From assembly GCA_003151275.1 (NCBI GenBank), contig PLXC01000159.1, forward strand, positions 337,906 to 401,905: a DNA stretch of 64,000 nt. The letters run 5' to 3'. Shown piece after piece: positions 25,333 through 34,792 of this stretch. Made by a program: the position numbers and the translations under genes. Below the pieces are notes generated by a model. That model did not search any database and was not told the DNA's origin. It was given only the letters and a program-made list of their open reading frames with translations. The stretch comes from Candidatus Melainabacteria bacterium. GTDB lineage: Bacteria > Cyanobacteriota > Vampirovibrionia > Obscuribacterales > Obscuribacteraceae. Within the stretch, counting starts at the first letter, position 1. Each line of letters opens with the position of its first letter.

Positions 25333-26586
25333 ATGAACAAGACTGTCACAGTCTCGCTTGCACCCGGCCACACCTATCAACAGACGATAGCGGCTGGGCA
25401 CCACAATGTCATTTCCGACGTAGCTACCACTGCTGGTGGTGCCGATGGCGGTCCCGATCCAAAAGACTTGGCTCTCGGCGCACTTGGTGCTTGCACCGCC
25501 ATGACGATCATCATGGTTGCAGCGAAGCGCAAGTGGGACTTGAAGAGCGTTTCCGTTACCGTCACCTTGACGGAAGAGACGGATCCGAACGACAAGAAAC
25601 TGCGCATTGCGGTGATTACAGAGGACATCTCTGTCACAGGCAATCTCTCCGACGCGGAACTCGCAGACATCAAAGCTGCCGCGGCTAAATGCCCGGTTTA
25701 CAAGTTGTTTGAGGGCGCCAAGCGATTGGTGACGAATGTCATCCCTCCGCCTGCCGCGGTCGTAGTCTCGTCGACACCGACAGACACAACCGCGCCAGAC
25801 GCACCAGACACACCTGTAAACAAGGCAGACGTTGCACGACAGTTCGGTCGTACAGCCGAAGCATACGCAAGAAGTCCCGGTCACGCGCATGGCGCCGACC
25901 TGCAAATTCTGCTGCAATTGCTTTCGCCACAGCCGACCATGACTGTGCTAGACGTCGCCACTGGTGCCGGTCACACAGCCGCTGCCGTGGCACCGTTCGT
26001 TAAAAAGGTAACCGCTTCCGATCTGGCACCTGAGATGATCGAGCAGACGCTCAAGCTCTTCGGTGAACGCGGTTTGATCAACGTGGAAGCGGTTGTGCGC
26101 GACGTCGAGGCTCTCGAGTTCGACGACGCTTCGTTCGACGCTGTCACTTGCAGAATCGCGCCGCACCATTTTCTCGACATCGAGAAGGCACTTGGGGAAA
26201 TCGCTCGCGTTCTCAAGCCTGGTGGCGTCTTCGTTCTGGAAGACAGTTGCGTTCCAGAGGCACGCCGTCAAGATCAATTCATCAACCACCTCGAGAAATT
26301 GCGTGATCCAACTCACATCCGCTCCTACACCAAAAAGGAGTGGAAGGCGATCTTGCAGCGCGCCGGATTGAACGTGGTCAGGGTTCGCAACTATCGCAAA
26401 ACGCATGACGTCGCTGATTGGATCCAGCGCTCAGACCTGAGTGCCGGGGATCAACAGCGTGTCCGCGACGCCTTCAACAACGCGCCAGCATGGGCTCGCA
26501 AACAGTTTGCTATCACATACGATGGCACTCTGGCTGTCAGCTACTCCGACGACAAGGTGATTCTCAGGGCTGTCAAAATCGCTTAA
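25333..26586 (+). CDS. OsmC-like domain fused to SAM-dependent methyltransferase
   Basis: 417 residues in one frame. Residues 1-137 are an OsmC/Ohr-type domain with both redox cysteines, C54 in LGALGACTAMTI and C120 in AAKCPVYKLFEG; such proteins reduce organic hydroperoxides with thiols. A Thr/Pro/Asp-rich linker (about 140-163) leads to a class I methyltransferase (about 165-417) with motif I LDVATGAGHTAAAV (206-219), an acidic loop ASDLAPEMIE, and RVLKPGGVFVLED, similar to the UbiE/arsenite-methyltransferase-like group. The start follows AAAGGAG. Each half is common; I do not know a described protein joining them. The methyl acceptor is unknown. Confidence 0.88.
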   Translation: MNKTVTVSLAPGHTYQQTIAAGHHNVISDVATTAGGADGGPDPKDLALGALGACTAMTIIMVAAKRKWDLKSVSVTVTLTEETDPNDKKLRIAVITEDISVTGNLSDAELADIKAAAAKCPVYKLFEGAKRLVTNVIPPPAAVVVSSTPTDTTAPDAPDTPVNKADVARQFGRTAEAYARSPGHAHGADLQILLQLLSPQPTMTVLDVATGAGHTAAAVAPFVKKVTASDLAPEMIEQTLKLFGERGLINVEAVVRDVEALEFDDASFDAVTCRIAPHHFLDIEKALGEIARVLKPGGVFVLEDSCVPEARRQDQFINHLEKLRDPTHIRSYTKKEWKAILQRAGLNVVRVRNYRKTHDVADWIQRSDLSAGDQQRVRDAFNNAPAWARKQFAITYDGTLAVSYSDDKVILRAVKIA

Positions 26587-26644
26587 CCGGCGATCTTTTC
26601 TCATCTGAGGTTACTGTTGTTCCGCTCAATTCATTGAACGTAGG

Positions 26645-26658
26645 CACCATAACTGGTG
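26645..26658. repeat. Palindromic motif copy (CACC-N6-GGTG)
   Basis: GGCACC-ATAACT-GGTGCC, a perfect 6-base stem, 80 bases upstream of the next ATG. Confidence 0.7.
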
Positions 26659-26737
26659 CCCACGTTCCCTTTCGCGATGACCGCCGCCGAGTGAATTCCT
26701 CACTGGAGTGGCATCGTCCTTACTTTGGGGTAAACTC

Positions 26738-27091
26738 ATGCCAATCATCATCACCATTGCGATCCTCGTTATCGCAGCTTCTGGGCTCGGCACCGCCGGG
26801 TTCTTGCACATCAACCGCGTCAACAAGCGTCAATACGCCGAGTGGCTCGCCAAGATCGCAGCGCTCCCCCTGCCTGCGCGTCTCGACGAACTCTTGAAGG
26901 CAAGAAGCGAACGCGCCAGCGCCCGAGTTCACCTCGCCAGCGTGCGGAAGCAATTCAACCTTCGCTGGGGATATCGGACCAATCCGTATTTCTCTGCGTT
27001 GTTGTTCGCTCAGTCGGCTTACGCCGGCGCGCGTGATCGGGTTCGGCAAATCGAAGCGCTCTGCAAAGAGCCCTCCGACAGCGCCGAATAA
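26738..27091 (+). CDS. Small membrane-anchored unknown protein
   Basis: 117 residues from ATG 26738; GGGG lies seven bases upstream, which favours it over an in-frame ATG at 26708. One N-terminal TM helix (about 2-22) is followed by a basic helical cytoplasmic part (LPARLDELLKARSERASARVHLASVRKQF) and a C-terminal amphipathic segment. It closes the run that begins with the CoaE fusion and is followed by a strong terminator. Function unknown. Confidence 0.72.
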   Translation: MPIIITIAILVIAASGLGTAGFLHINRVNKRQYAEWLAKIAALPLPARLDELLKARSERASARVHLASVRKQFNLRWGYRTNPYFSALLFAQSAYAGARDRVRQIEALCKEPSDSAE

Positions 27092-27116
27092 TTCTGTTCG
27101 CAACAGAGGCGGAAAG

Positions 27117-27156
27117 GCAGGTCTAGCAGCTTCGGCTGCTGCACTTGCTTTTTCGT
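27117..27156 (+). terminator. Terminator with UUCG tetraloop
   Basis: AGCAGC-TTCG-GCTGCT, extended by outer pairs (GCAGGT with ACTTGC), then tttttcgttttttattt. It marks the end of the 22.5-27.1 kb run. Confidence 0.88.
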
Positions 27157-27249
27157 TTTTTATTTATACTTGGCTATATAGTATGCACCGCATATGGTAG
27201 CAAAGAAAATAGCGGACAAAACGTTCGCCATTTCAAACTCAAAACAACG

Positions 27250-27468
27250 TTACTTAGCTTCGGATTTTGTTTGTGACTCAATCGGTGCTTCTGCCTTTTT
27301 GTCATCACTCACTTTGGCAGCTTCTTTAAGTGGCTTATCGGTAGGGACGGAAGACGACTCTTTAGCGCCTTTACGATGTTTCGCCTCGCACTCTTTGTCA
27401 CCGCAGGCAAACGCCGGCGCCGAAATTAAGACCAAGCCCAGAACCAATAACGTGACAGCGGTCTTCAT
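27250..27468 (-). CDS. Small secreted or periplasmic hydrophilic protein
   Basis: 72 residues from ATG 27468, chosen because GGAG lies eight bases upstream and the signal peptide then begins at the first residue (MKTAVTLLVLGLVLISAPAFA, cleavage after AFA). The mature part is a 50-residue Lys/Glu/Ser-rich chain beginning CGDKECEAKHRKG, with two cysteines that could form a disulfide or bind a metal. Function unknown. Confidence 0.7.
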   Translation of the reverse strand: MKTAVTLLVLGLVLISAPAFACGDKECEAKHRKGAKESSSVPTDKPLKEAAKVSDDKKAEAPIESQTKSEAK

Positions 27469-27652
27469 ATCTTTACTCCTTGCACTTGCCAACCGGATAT
27501 CATTCAAACACTACAACTGTGCGGGTTTCCGAGAAAGCCATGGCTTATTTTGCAAATTTTAAAATCGCAACATGAGCGAGTAATAGTGTCGTTGCAGAAA
27601 ACATAAGTTATTCTAGTTCGCCGCTGCGCGAAAGGAAACCGGTCCACCCCAA

Positions 27653-28255
27653 ATGATGCTCCAAGTCAAATCTAATTTCATCCCAGTCTTGTCCATCCTG
27701 TTGTTGCTTATAGCTGTGAGTCTTGCGGGTTGCACCAGCAAAGAGCAGGCTTTGAAAGAGCGAGAAGCCTCGCTGGAAAAGTTTGTCACGTCTCTGACTC
27801 AAAACATCTTCGACCGCAATCCGCAAACGATTAAGGAGTCGATGGGCGAGCTAATGCGCCTGCAATTGAGCGAGAAAGCGCGCGACAAGCTGCAAGCGGC
27901 TGGCGAAATACCCGATACTGAACTCGATGTTCTGAAGATTATTGACGAAAATCAAAACAACCATCACTCGAATAAAGTCCAAGTGGACCTGGTTCGTCCG
28001 CTGGGACCCGTGGATAAGAATCAGGTACCGTTCAAAGTGACTGGTAAAAACATTTCTTTGATCAATGGCAAACCGGGTGATGACAAGGTGTTTTCGATCA
28101 CGGTGGTTTGTGAACTAACCCCCGAAATGGGCGGCTATCCACGAGCTGTGGAAGTGACCGGGCTACCAAGCGCGAAGGCAGTTAGTCCAATTCCCAACAA
28201 GGCTTCCAACAAGTCTGTTCCAGCAGTGAACACCAAACGTAAGCATCATCGCTAA
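27653..28255 (+). CDS. Lipoprotein of unknown function
   Basis: 200 residues. A type II signal peptide with lipobox LAGC (Cys about residue 27) marks it as a membrane-anchored lipoprotein. The mature part has a helical segment (KEQALKEREASLEKFVTSLTQN), then a mixed region with NKVQVDLVRPLGPVDKNQVPFKVTGKNI that may be a small beta domain, and a basic Pro/Lys/His tail. Followed by a long inverted repeat. Family not recognised. Confidence 0.75.
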   Translation: MMLQVKSNFIPVLSILLLLIAVSLAGCTSKEQALKEREASLEKFVTSLTQNIFDRNPQTIKESMGELMRLQLSEKARDKLQAAGEIPDTELDVLKIIDENQNNHHSNKVQVDLVRPLGPVDKNQVPFKVTGKNISLINGKPGDDKVFSITVVCELTPEMGGYPRAVEVTGLPSAKAVSPIPNKASNKSVPAVNTKRKHHR

Positions 28256-28264
28256 AGCCATTTA

Positions 28265-28318
28265 GGACACTCCAACGCTCGATTGGAAGAGTTCTTCATT
28301 TTTGGAGCGGGAGTGTCC
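28265..28318 (+). terminator. Inverted repeat downstream of the lipoprotein gene
   Basis: GGACACTCC at 28265 and GGAGTGTCC ending at 28318 are perfect arms, with an inner partial pairing (cgctc with gagcg). No strong T run follows, so termination is likely but not certain. Confidence 0.55.
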
Positions 28319-28348
28319 AAGGCGGATCGAAATACTATATGCATAAGT

Positions 28349-28396
28349 ATAAAAACAGAAAAAAGAATTAGAAACGGTGGTATTACAACCACCGTT
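28349..28396 (-). terminator. Rho-independent terminator of the PLD-like gene
   Basis: AACGGTGGT-attaca-ACCACCGTT, a perfect 9-base stem. On the minus strand it is followed by tctaattcttttttctgttttt. Confidence 0.85.
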
Positions 28397-28503
28397 CCCA
28401 ATCCAGAAGTTGCCCAACAGCGCCCGAGGGATGACCTTGCGGTCAGAGCCCCCGGGCGAGGGTGGGTAGTAAACGCACCGAATCCTGCTTTACCTACCAG
28501 GAG

Positions 28504-30507
28504 TTACTTGGCGGGCTCAACAGGCGTGACAGGCGCTGCAGCAGGCAGTTCCGTGCCACCATCGACAGCAGGTGCCTCTGTACCACCATCGACGACGGTG
28601 GTGGAGTCGGGCTTGACGACGTCGGCAGTGACGGCATCAGGAGTGACAACGTTCGCATCTGCCGTCCCATCGCCGGGCGCCGCACCAGCAACTCCGGTAG
28701 AGACCGGTGCTGATGCGGGCTTGCGCTTCGGAGGCGGCACGACGAGAACGGGCTGCAGGTTGGGGTCGTCAATCAGCGAAGAGCCGTCCCATTTGCCGGT
28801 GGCAAACAGTTGCGCCTCAAGCTGCTTGTAGCCGTCCAACAAGCCGTCTTGCCACGAATCGGTAGTGGCAAGCTTGCCCGTCCAACCAACAGCATTCTTC
28901 ACGAACTTGCTCGCCTTGGCGGCGGCGCGGCTCTGGAAGTGCTTGTTGATGTCGACCATGTTGACGAACACGAACTGCGCCAACTTCTTGTTGCCGATGA
29001 CGATGACGCCGTTCTCGTCATTGCCGTAGCTCGCCTTGGCACCGAGGTTGTCGGAACCAAAGATCACAATCGGCTTGTCACCCCACGGGTCGATCACGAT
29101 GATCTTGCCGTGAGTAATGGCGTGAGCATCCGGCAGCTTGAGCAGCTCTTTGACGAAGTCGGCAAAGTCCTGCTCATAGCCCGTTGCCAGAGTGAACAAC
29201 GGCTGACGACCCTTGCGACGCTTGGTTTTGACACCGATGAGCGCGTCGTAGGTGCTGACAGTCATGAACTGGTACAGCTTCGCATTGCTGTTCCAGATGT
29301 CGGCCATCCACTGGACCACCGACGGGTTGCCCGGGTAAAACACCTCACCGACAAGGACGTCCTTCGCACCCTCCATCAGCGACTTCACTCTCGTCAGGAA
29401 CGGCGAGAGCGGAACCGGAGGATTCTTGGGCTTGACCTTGCTGTCCATGCTCGGCTGGAAGTAAGTCTCGATGACCGTTCCATCCGAAAGGGTAATTGGT
29501 GCGTAACCCTTGGCGTTGCGCTGGCGGAACGCGAGCGACTGCTGGCTGTTGTCCGCCAGGAGCCGGTTCCAGTAGTCCATGACGTTCGCTGCCGCCTGAG
29601 CGTTGCGAATGCGAGCCACCATGTTCGACTGGCAACCCATACCCGTGTTCGTCCAGTTGGTGCTACCGGTTGTGACGTCCGTCGGCACCTTGTTCTTGTC
29701 GCACTTGACCTGGAACTTGTTGTGAGGAATGCCCCAAGCGCCGATCATGCGATCGTGAATGTCCGCCTTGTCGTCATGCAGCGCCTTGCGGGCGGGAGCA
29801 TTGGTCAAGTCGTCGGCGCCGGTGTTGCCCAGGATGAGCGAGAAGTACTGGAGGTTCTTCCGCAGGAAGTCCACCAGTTGGTTCGCGCTCAGCTCGTAAA
29901 TAGCCTGATACACGTGTCCACCATCGCTGGCGCACTCCGTGATCGGAGCCATGAGCATTGCCGGAACGTTCGCCATCAGCTCCTTGCGGATGACGTTGTT
30001 GGGGTTGGTGTAGTCGTCCAGGGCGTCGATGAGCTTCTGGAAGTTGGGTTGACCGTCCGCACCGATCCCGATCATGTGGGCAAGCCACTGAGTCGAGAGA
30101 ATGCCGCGAGTGAAAGCAACTTCGAAGGTTTCGTCGACCTTGGTGGTAAGCGTGACCGGATTGGTGGTGACGAGCAGACCCTTGATGGGAGTCAGTTTGG
30201 CGGGTGTACCGTCCAGGGCCTGAATCTCATAGGTGTATGTCTCGCCCGACTTGCCGGTAAAGTCGATCCACCACTTGCGTTGAATCGGCCAAACCGTGCT
30301 CGGCTGGCTTTGCCAGTCCTTGTTGTCCTGGCCGTCGAACGGCAGCTTGGTCGTGATGATCTCGCGATCACCTTTTGCGTTGATCCGGGTGAGGGAGAAA
30401 CCGAGAGAATTGGCGATCTTGACGCCTCGGTTCCAATCCCACCCAATGAGGGTCACCGTGTCGTTGTTGTGAGCAGCGGCGACCAGTTTGATTGTTTGCG
30501 TAGCCAT
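28504..30507 (-). CDS. Phospholipase D-like protein with two HKD motifs
   Basis: 667 residues from ATG 30507; AAGGA lies just upstream, and the 18 extra codons to 30561 have no SD site. No signal peptide. Residues 1-125 look like a beta-rich N-terminal domain (VTLIGWDWNRGVKIANSLGFSLTRI). The first PLD motif is H262-N-K264 with GSTNW (281-285). The second is H466-G-K468 with GSDN (484-487) and NDENG. Two HKD halves per chain suit a phosphodiesterase working by a phospho-histidine intermediate on lipids, nucleic acids or similar. The last 60 residues are an Ala/Pro/Val/Thr-rich disordered tail. Substrate unknown. Codon bias suggests high expression. Confidence 0.82.
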   Translation of the reverse strand: MATQTIKLVAAAHNNDTVTLIGWDWNRGVKIANSLGFSLTRINAKGDREIITTKLPFDGQDNKDWQSQPSTVWPIQRKWWIDFTGKSGETYTYEIQALDGTPAKLTPIKGLLVTTNPVTLTTKVDETFEVAFTRGILSTQWLAHMIGIGADGQPNFQKLIDALDDYTNPNNVIRKELMANVPAMLMAPITECASDGGHVYQAIYELSANQLVDFLRKNLQYFSLILGNTGADDLTNAPARKALHDDKADIHDRMIGAWGIPHNKFQVKCDKNKVPTDVTTGSTNWTNTGMGCQSNMVARIRNAQAAANVMDYWNRLLADNSQQSLAFRQRNAKGYAPITLSDGTVIETYFQPSMDSKVKPKNPPVPLSPFLTRVKSLMEGAKDVLVGEVFYPGNPSVVQWMADIWNSNAKLYQFMTVSTYDALIGVKTKRRKGRQPLFTLATGYEQDFADFVKELLKLPDAHAITHGKIIVIDPWGDKPIVIFGSDNLGAKASYGNDENGVIVIGNKKLAQFVFVNMVDINKHFQSRAAAKASKFVKNAVGWTGKLATTDSWQDGLLDGYKQLEAQLFATGKWDGSSLIDDPNLQPVLVVPPPKRKPASAPVSTGVAGAAPGDGTADANVVTPDAVTADVVKPDSTTVVDGGTEAPAVDGGTELPAAAPVTPVEPAK

Positions 30508-31026
30508 AGTAGGTTTCCTTTCGTGCCGATAAATCGGCTTCTGGTGAAAAAAAAGCCACAACTCACAGCCCTACTGGGATGATTGTTGGTGGCTGTGAAT
30601 GGTGATGAAGCTTGCTGTTGCTTAGGTGGTTAGGTGGTTGATATGGGAAAACGGTGATAACCAACCGTGCCGAAATCGCCTATATAAAAGCAATAGGAGC
30701 TCATTTCAGAAAAGAATCTTGACTAAAGCTATATAGGCTTCTCTATTAAGCTCTTGAGGACTAATAGAAAAGCTATGCGAGCTATCGCAAAGCTAAGGGG
30801 GGCAGTGGAAACACATCTTGACTACTGTGCTATCTAGCGCTAGAAACGGAAGTTTCAGCTCTGCAAGGTTTTCTTACATTGCACAAAATGCAGTGATTAC
30901 TTTGTGCTCGCTGCGATAGATCGTCCGCGCCTGGCATTTGCAACGCGCCAGCCAATCAGGCCAAGAGCCTGATGATGAGACTGTAATGGTAAGGTAACCA
31001 CAGTTAATTTCCTGGGGAGTGAATCG
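30508..31026. other. Divergent intergenic region
   Basis: About 520 bases between divergent genes. It holds an inverted repeat TCACAGCC (30563) / GGCTGTGA (ending 30598) in the leader of the PLD-like gene. Copies of agctatata/agctatcg/aagctaag words lie in 30725-30800, AT-rich enough for promoters. No gene is recognised. Confidence 0.5.
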
Positions 31027-33060
31027 ATGAACAGCCGTGTTGTCAGCGTGCTTCTAGCTCTTAGTTTGTCCATGTTTTCTACAGCTCACGCGGCCAAGCG
31101 CAAAACTGAGCCAGTCGCGCCAACTCCTACTGCCCCTGCTGCGGCTCCTACTATCGATCCTGCTGCAGCTCCTACAGCTCCTGCAGCAGTTCTTCAACCG
31201 GGGGACAACCTCGTCGTTGAAGGAATCCCACCAGTGCCGATGGATTTGGTCGACCAGGTGGACCGATACACCAACTTTCGCTCAGCTTCGCTAACCAACT
31301 GGCATCCCAAAAACAGGCAGATTTTGATCAATACCCGCTTCGCTGACACACAGCAAGTTCATGAAGTGAAAATGCCATATGGTGCACGATCACAATTGAC
31401 ATTTTTCCGAGACAGCGCCAGGGGTGGAACATACCAACCTACGCTAGCTAAATATTTGCTCTTTACCAAAGACAAGGGCGGCGATGAGTTCTTTCAAAAA
31501 TATCGTTATGACATCGACACCAAAGAAGTGACGCTTGTAACGGACGGAAAATCGCGCAACACAGGAGGTCCATGGTCGACTAATGGTGACCGTATTGCTT
31601 ACGGCTCAACACGCCGTACTGGAAGTGACGTGGACATCTATACCGTCGATCCTAGCGATCCAAAATCCGACAAAATGATCGCCCAGTTAGAAGGCGGTGG
31701 TTGGGAGCCTCTCGATTGGTCTCCCGACGATAAAACAATTCTTGTCGAGGAAGAAATTTCAATCAACGAAAGCTACTTCTGGACAATGGATTCGACGACA
31801 GGCGAGAAAAAACTTTTGACTGCCAAAGATCCAGACCAGAAGATTCACTACTCAAACGGTGTCTTCAGCAAAGACGGTAAGGGTGTCTACTTAACCACCG
31901 ACAAAGACTCTGAATTCGAACGTCTGGCTTACATGGATCTCGAGTCGAAGAAGATCAAGTTTTTTAGCAGCGACATCAAGTGGGATGTCGCTGAAGTCGC
32001 TCTCAGCTGGGATGGCAGGATGATTGCCTTTACCACCAACGAAGACGGCAGATCCATCTTGCACTTATGGGACACGAAAGGCGAAGTCGAACTGCCCGCA
32101 CCGCAGGTGCCTGCGGGACAAGTTTCAGCACTAGAGTGGCACAAAAACAACAAGGATTTGGGGTTCGTGCTCGACTCGGCCAAGACATCGGGAGACGTTT
32201 ATTCACTCGATGTAAAAACACCCAAAGTTGAACGTTGGACCAAAAGTGAAACCGGTGGCATTAACACAACAAATTTTAGCGAGCCTGAGTTGATCCACTG
32301 GAAGAGTTTTGACGGAAAAACAATGTCCGGATTCTTGTACAAACCGCCAGCCAAATTTACAGGCAAGCGTCCAGTCGTGATCAACATCCACGGCGGACCG
32401 GAAGGTCAATCAAGACCCGGCTTTTTAGGCAAGAACAATTACCTTCTGAACGAACTCGGAGTAGCAATTCTGTTTCCGAATATCCGTGGTTCCTCGGGCT
32501 ATGGAAAGACGTTTCTAAAATTGGACAACGGCTTGTTGCGTGAGGATTCATACAAAGACGTGTCGACGTTGATCGATTACATCAAGTCGAGATTCGACTT
32601 GGATGCTAACCGAATAATGGTTACGGGAGGCAGCTATGGTGGTCATATGACCCTGGCCATGTCGGCATTTTATAGCGACAAAATTCGCTGCGCCATGGCG
32701 GTTGTAGGTCCTTCGAATCTCGTCACCTTCTTGGAAAACACTCAGGGTTATCGGCGCGATTTAAGACGCGTCGAATATGGTGATGAACGAGAAAAAGACA
32801 TGCGCGCATTTTTGGAGAAAATCGCACCTGCCAATAACGCCGACAAAATCAAAAAGCCACTCTTTGTCGTACAAGGCAAAAATGACCCGCGAGTGCCTGC
32901 TAGCGAATCAATTCAAATGGTCGAGGCAGTACGCAAGAACGGCACACCAGTGTGGTTCTTGATGGCGAACGACGAAGGACACGGTTTCGCCAAAAAGAAA
33001 AACAGCGACTTCATGTTCTATTCCGAAGTTCTCTTCATGCAAAAATACTTGTTGGATTAA
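31027..33060 (+). CDS. S9 family peptidase (prolyl oligopeptidase-like), secreted
   Basis: 677 residues, GGGAG nine bases before the ATG. A signal peptide (about MNSRVVSVLLALSLSMFSTAHA) and an Ala/Pro/Thr-rich linker (25-60) lead to a seven-bladed beta-propeller-type region (about 80-400, WSTNGDRIAYGS and LDWSPDDKTILV patterns of TolB-like repeats). The C-terminal alpha/beta hydrolase carries S536 in VTGGSYGGHM, D620 in GKNDPRVP and H652 in NDEGHGF. It should cut short peptides outside the cytoplasm, probably with dipeptidyl or acylaminoacyl specificity; that choice cannot be made here. Confidence 0.92.
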   Translation: MNSRVVSVLLALSLSMFSTAHAAKRKTEPVAPTPTAPAAAPTIDPAAAPTAPAAVLQPGDNLVVEGIPPVPMDLVDQVDRYTNFRSASLTNWHPKNRQILINTRFADTQQVHEVKMPYGARSQLTFFRDSARGGTYQPTLAKYLLFTKDKGGDEFFQKYRYDIDTKEVTLVTDGKSRNTGGPWSTNGDRIAYGSTRRTGSDVDIYTVDPSDPKSDKMIAQLEGGGWEPLDWSPDDKTILVEEEISINESYFWTMDSTTGEKKLLTAKDPDQKIHYSNGVFSKDGKGVYLTTDKDSEFERLAYMDLESKKIKFFSSDIKWDVAEVALSWDGRMIAFTTNEDGRSILHLWDTKGEVELPAPQVPAGQVSALEWHKNNKDLGFVLDSAKTSGDVYSLDVKTPKVERWTKSETGGINTTNFSEPELIHWKSFDGKTMSGFLYKPPAKFTGKRPVVINIHGGPEGQSRPGFLGKNNYLLNELGVAILFPNIRGSSGYGKTFLKLDNGLLREDSYKDVSTLIDYIKSRFDLDANRIMVTGGSYGGHMTLAMSAFYSDKIRCAMAVVGPSNLVTFLENTQGYRRDLRRVEYGDEREKDMRAFLEKIAPANNADKIKKPLFVVQGKNDPRVPASESIQMVEAVRKNGTPVWFLMANDEGHGFAKKKNSDFMFYSEVLFMQKYLLD

Positions 33061-33239
33061 GCGCTCTTCGCGATCACAACTTTACCGAACAAAACAACTT
33101 TATCTCTGTCGGCACCATGATGTGGTGCTAGAAATTCCTCGGTCGACTTCGCTTGATCTGGATAGGCGCTCAGCTCGGAAATATCGACTTCAAGTGTGGA
33201 CTCGGATTTTGAGGCAATCTCATCGCTTACATAAAACAT
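33057..33239 (-). CDS. Possible 60-residue small protein
   Basis: AAGG-containing SD site 5-8 bases before the ATG. The sequence is acidic (SKSESTLEVDISELSAYPDQ) and ends in a hydrophobic strand (KVVLFGKVVIAKSA). Against it: it overlaps the S9 stop by 4 bases and spans one of the recurring palindromes, which encodes its APHHGA segment. Real gene or chance frame cannot be decided. Confidence 0.35.
   Translation of the reverse strand: MFYVSDEIASKSESTLEVDISELSAYPDQAKSTEEFLAPHHGADRDKVVLFGKVVIAKSA
33113..33127. repeat. Palindromic motif copy (CACC-N7-GGTG)
   Basis: GGCACC-ATGATGT-GGTGCT; the spacer is one base longer than in other copies. It lies downstream of the S9 peptidase gene. Confidence 0.55.
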
Positions 33240-33428
33240 GTCATCACCTTAGACGTCTAGTCACTGCACAGACGCGAGGCCCGTCGTTTAGTTCCGTCTA
33301 CCTCGCACCTCCGAAGGTCCTGCCTCCATCACAATAAGGAGCCTCGGATAAAGCTATCCCGAATCGACCAAATTAGGGTCACATGCAATCGATTCAGTCT
33401 TAGGCTAGGATTGTTATGAGGTTGCAAA

Positions 33429-34628
33429 ATGACCAACATCGATCTCAAACAATTTACTATTTTGGCTCTAATGGCTTTGCTGCTGCCTCCGGCCGTTGGC
33501 CAGACTGGCAATCCTGACAGCGATGCCGGCTACAAGTTTCTTCGGGCAAAGCAATACGAGCAGGCCGTCGACAGTTATACAAAGGGCATTAAAGCCGAGC
33601 CGAAAAGCGCTACTGGATACTATTGGCGAGCCGAATGCAATGCAAAACTGAAAAAGTTTGAAGAGGTGATAGAAGATTGCACCACTGCAATTGCCATAAA
33701 GCCATCCGAGCCTAATTCATATCGCCTGCGCGGTTTTGCACACTTGCAACTGAGACAATTCGAAGCAGGAATCGCTGATTACACACATGTACTACAGCTC
33801 AATCCGCTGGACAGTGAAGCTCGCACGAATAGAACAGCGGCTTGTAGAATGATTGGCAAGCCAGAGCCAGCCGTGGTGCCAATTAAGTCGAAATTTGATC
33901 CAAAAGAATTAGTTGCAATAGGACGCCGAGAGCACCAAAAAGGACATTACAAGGAAGCAATCAAGCTATTTACGGACGCCCTAATCTACGACGACAAAAG
34001 AGCAGACACTTACTATCGGCGCGCCGAAACTCTGTTCGCCGAGGATCGCTATCAGGATTCAGCCAACGATCTGAATAGAGCAATACTAATAAATCCAAAA
34101 GATTTTGCCTACTATTACAGCCTAGGCAAGGCATATACAGCGCTTAATCAGTGCGACAAAGCAATTGAAAATTTTAACCAGGTAGCAAAATTAGACCCGA
34201 ACAATTCAGGCGTGCACATGCGGTTGGGCGGATGTTATTTATCGACCGGACACCAAGAAAAGGCGATCAAAGAATACAGTCTTCATCTGAAACGAAATCC
34301 AAAGGACGACAAAGTTCAGTTTAAACGTGCTGATCTTTATCGATTGACAAAGAATTACCCTAGAGCTCTCGCTGATTACAATCAGCTTGTAACGCTCAAT
34401 CCAGATGATGAGGATGCTCACCGGTTTCGCGGTAGGGTATATCTAGATTCACACGATTATAAAAAAGCGGTTGAAGACTTTACCACCACCATTAATTTAG
34501 ACAAGGACAATGCCAGCTCCATCTATCTTTTGCGGGCCAAGGCTTATCAAGCTTTAGGAAAACCGGATCTCGCAGCTAAAGATTTGCAGTCAGCAAAAGA
34601 ATTTGAACTTCGCGACAGCCTTCATTGA
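33429..34628 (+). CDS. Secreted TPR-repeat protein
   Basis: 399 residues, GAGG seven bases before the ATG. The N-terminus has a signal peptide-like helix (about 8-24, cleaved near AVGQ). About nine tetratricopeptide repeats follow, for example FLRAKQYEQAVDSYTKGIKAEP, LGKAYTALNQCDKAIENFNQ and AYQALGKPDLAAKDLQSAKE, split into two blocks by a Pro/Lys linker near residue 145. Such proteins bind partner proteins in the periplasm or at the envelope. The partner is unknown. It overlaps the next minus-strand gene by 7 bases. Confidence 0.88.
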   Translation: MTNIDLKQFTILALMALLLPPAVGQTGNPDSDAGYKFLRAKQYEQAVDSYTKGIKAEPKSATGYYWRAECNAKLKKFEEVIEDCTTAIAIKPSEPNSYRLRGFAHLQLRQFEAGIADYTHVLQLNPLDSEARTNRTAACRMIGKPEPAVVPIKSKFDPKELVAIGRREHQKGHYKEAIKLFTDALIYDDKRADTYYRRAETLFAEDRYQDSANDLNRAILINPKDFAYYYSLGKAYTALNQCDKAIENFNQVAKLDPNNSGVHMRLGGCYLSTGHQEKAIKEYSLHLKRNPKDDKVQFKRADLYRLTKNYPRALADYNQLVTLNPDDEDAHRFRGRVYLDSHDYKKAVEDFTTTINLDKDNASSIYLLRAKAYQALGKPDLAAKDLQSAKEFELRDSLH

Positions 34629-34792
34629 TCGGCTAAATAAGCGGACTTCAATGCGTGATAACCGATCACCCCGTACACAAGGCACAAACAAACTAGTCCA
34701 ATGATCGGAAATTTCATCATGATCTTAAGGAAAGGTCTCAATATGTAGTCGAGCACCAGTATGCCAGTTGAGGCACCAGCTCCCCAGCCCAT
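34622..34792 (-). CDS. 56-residue membrane protein
   Basis: Reading the minus strand from ATG 34792 to TGA gives 56 residues beginning MGWGAGASTGILVLDYIL and containing IIGLVCLCLVYGVIGY, two hydrophobic segments. GGAG lies eight bases before the ATG. The stop overlaps the end of the convergent TPR gene. A clear SD site plus membrane-like sequence argue for a real gene. Function unknown. Confidence 0.6.
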   Translation of the reverse strand: MGWGAGASTGILVLDYILRPFLKIMMKFPIIGLVCLCLVYGVIGYHALKSAYLADQ

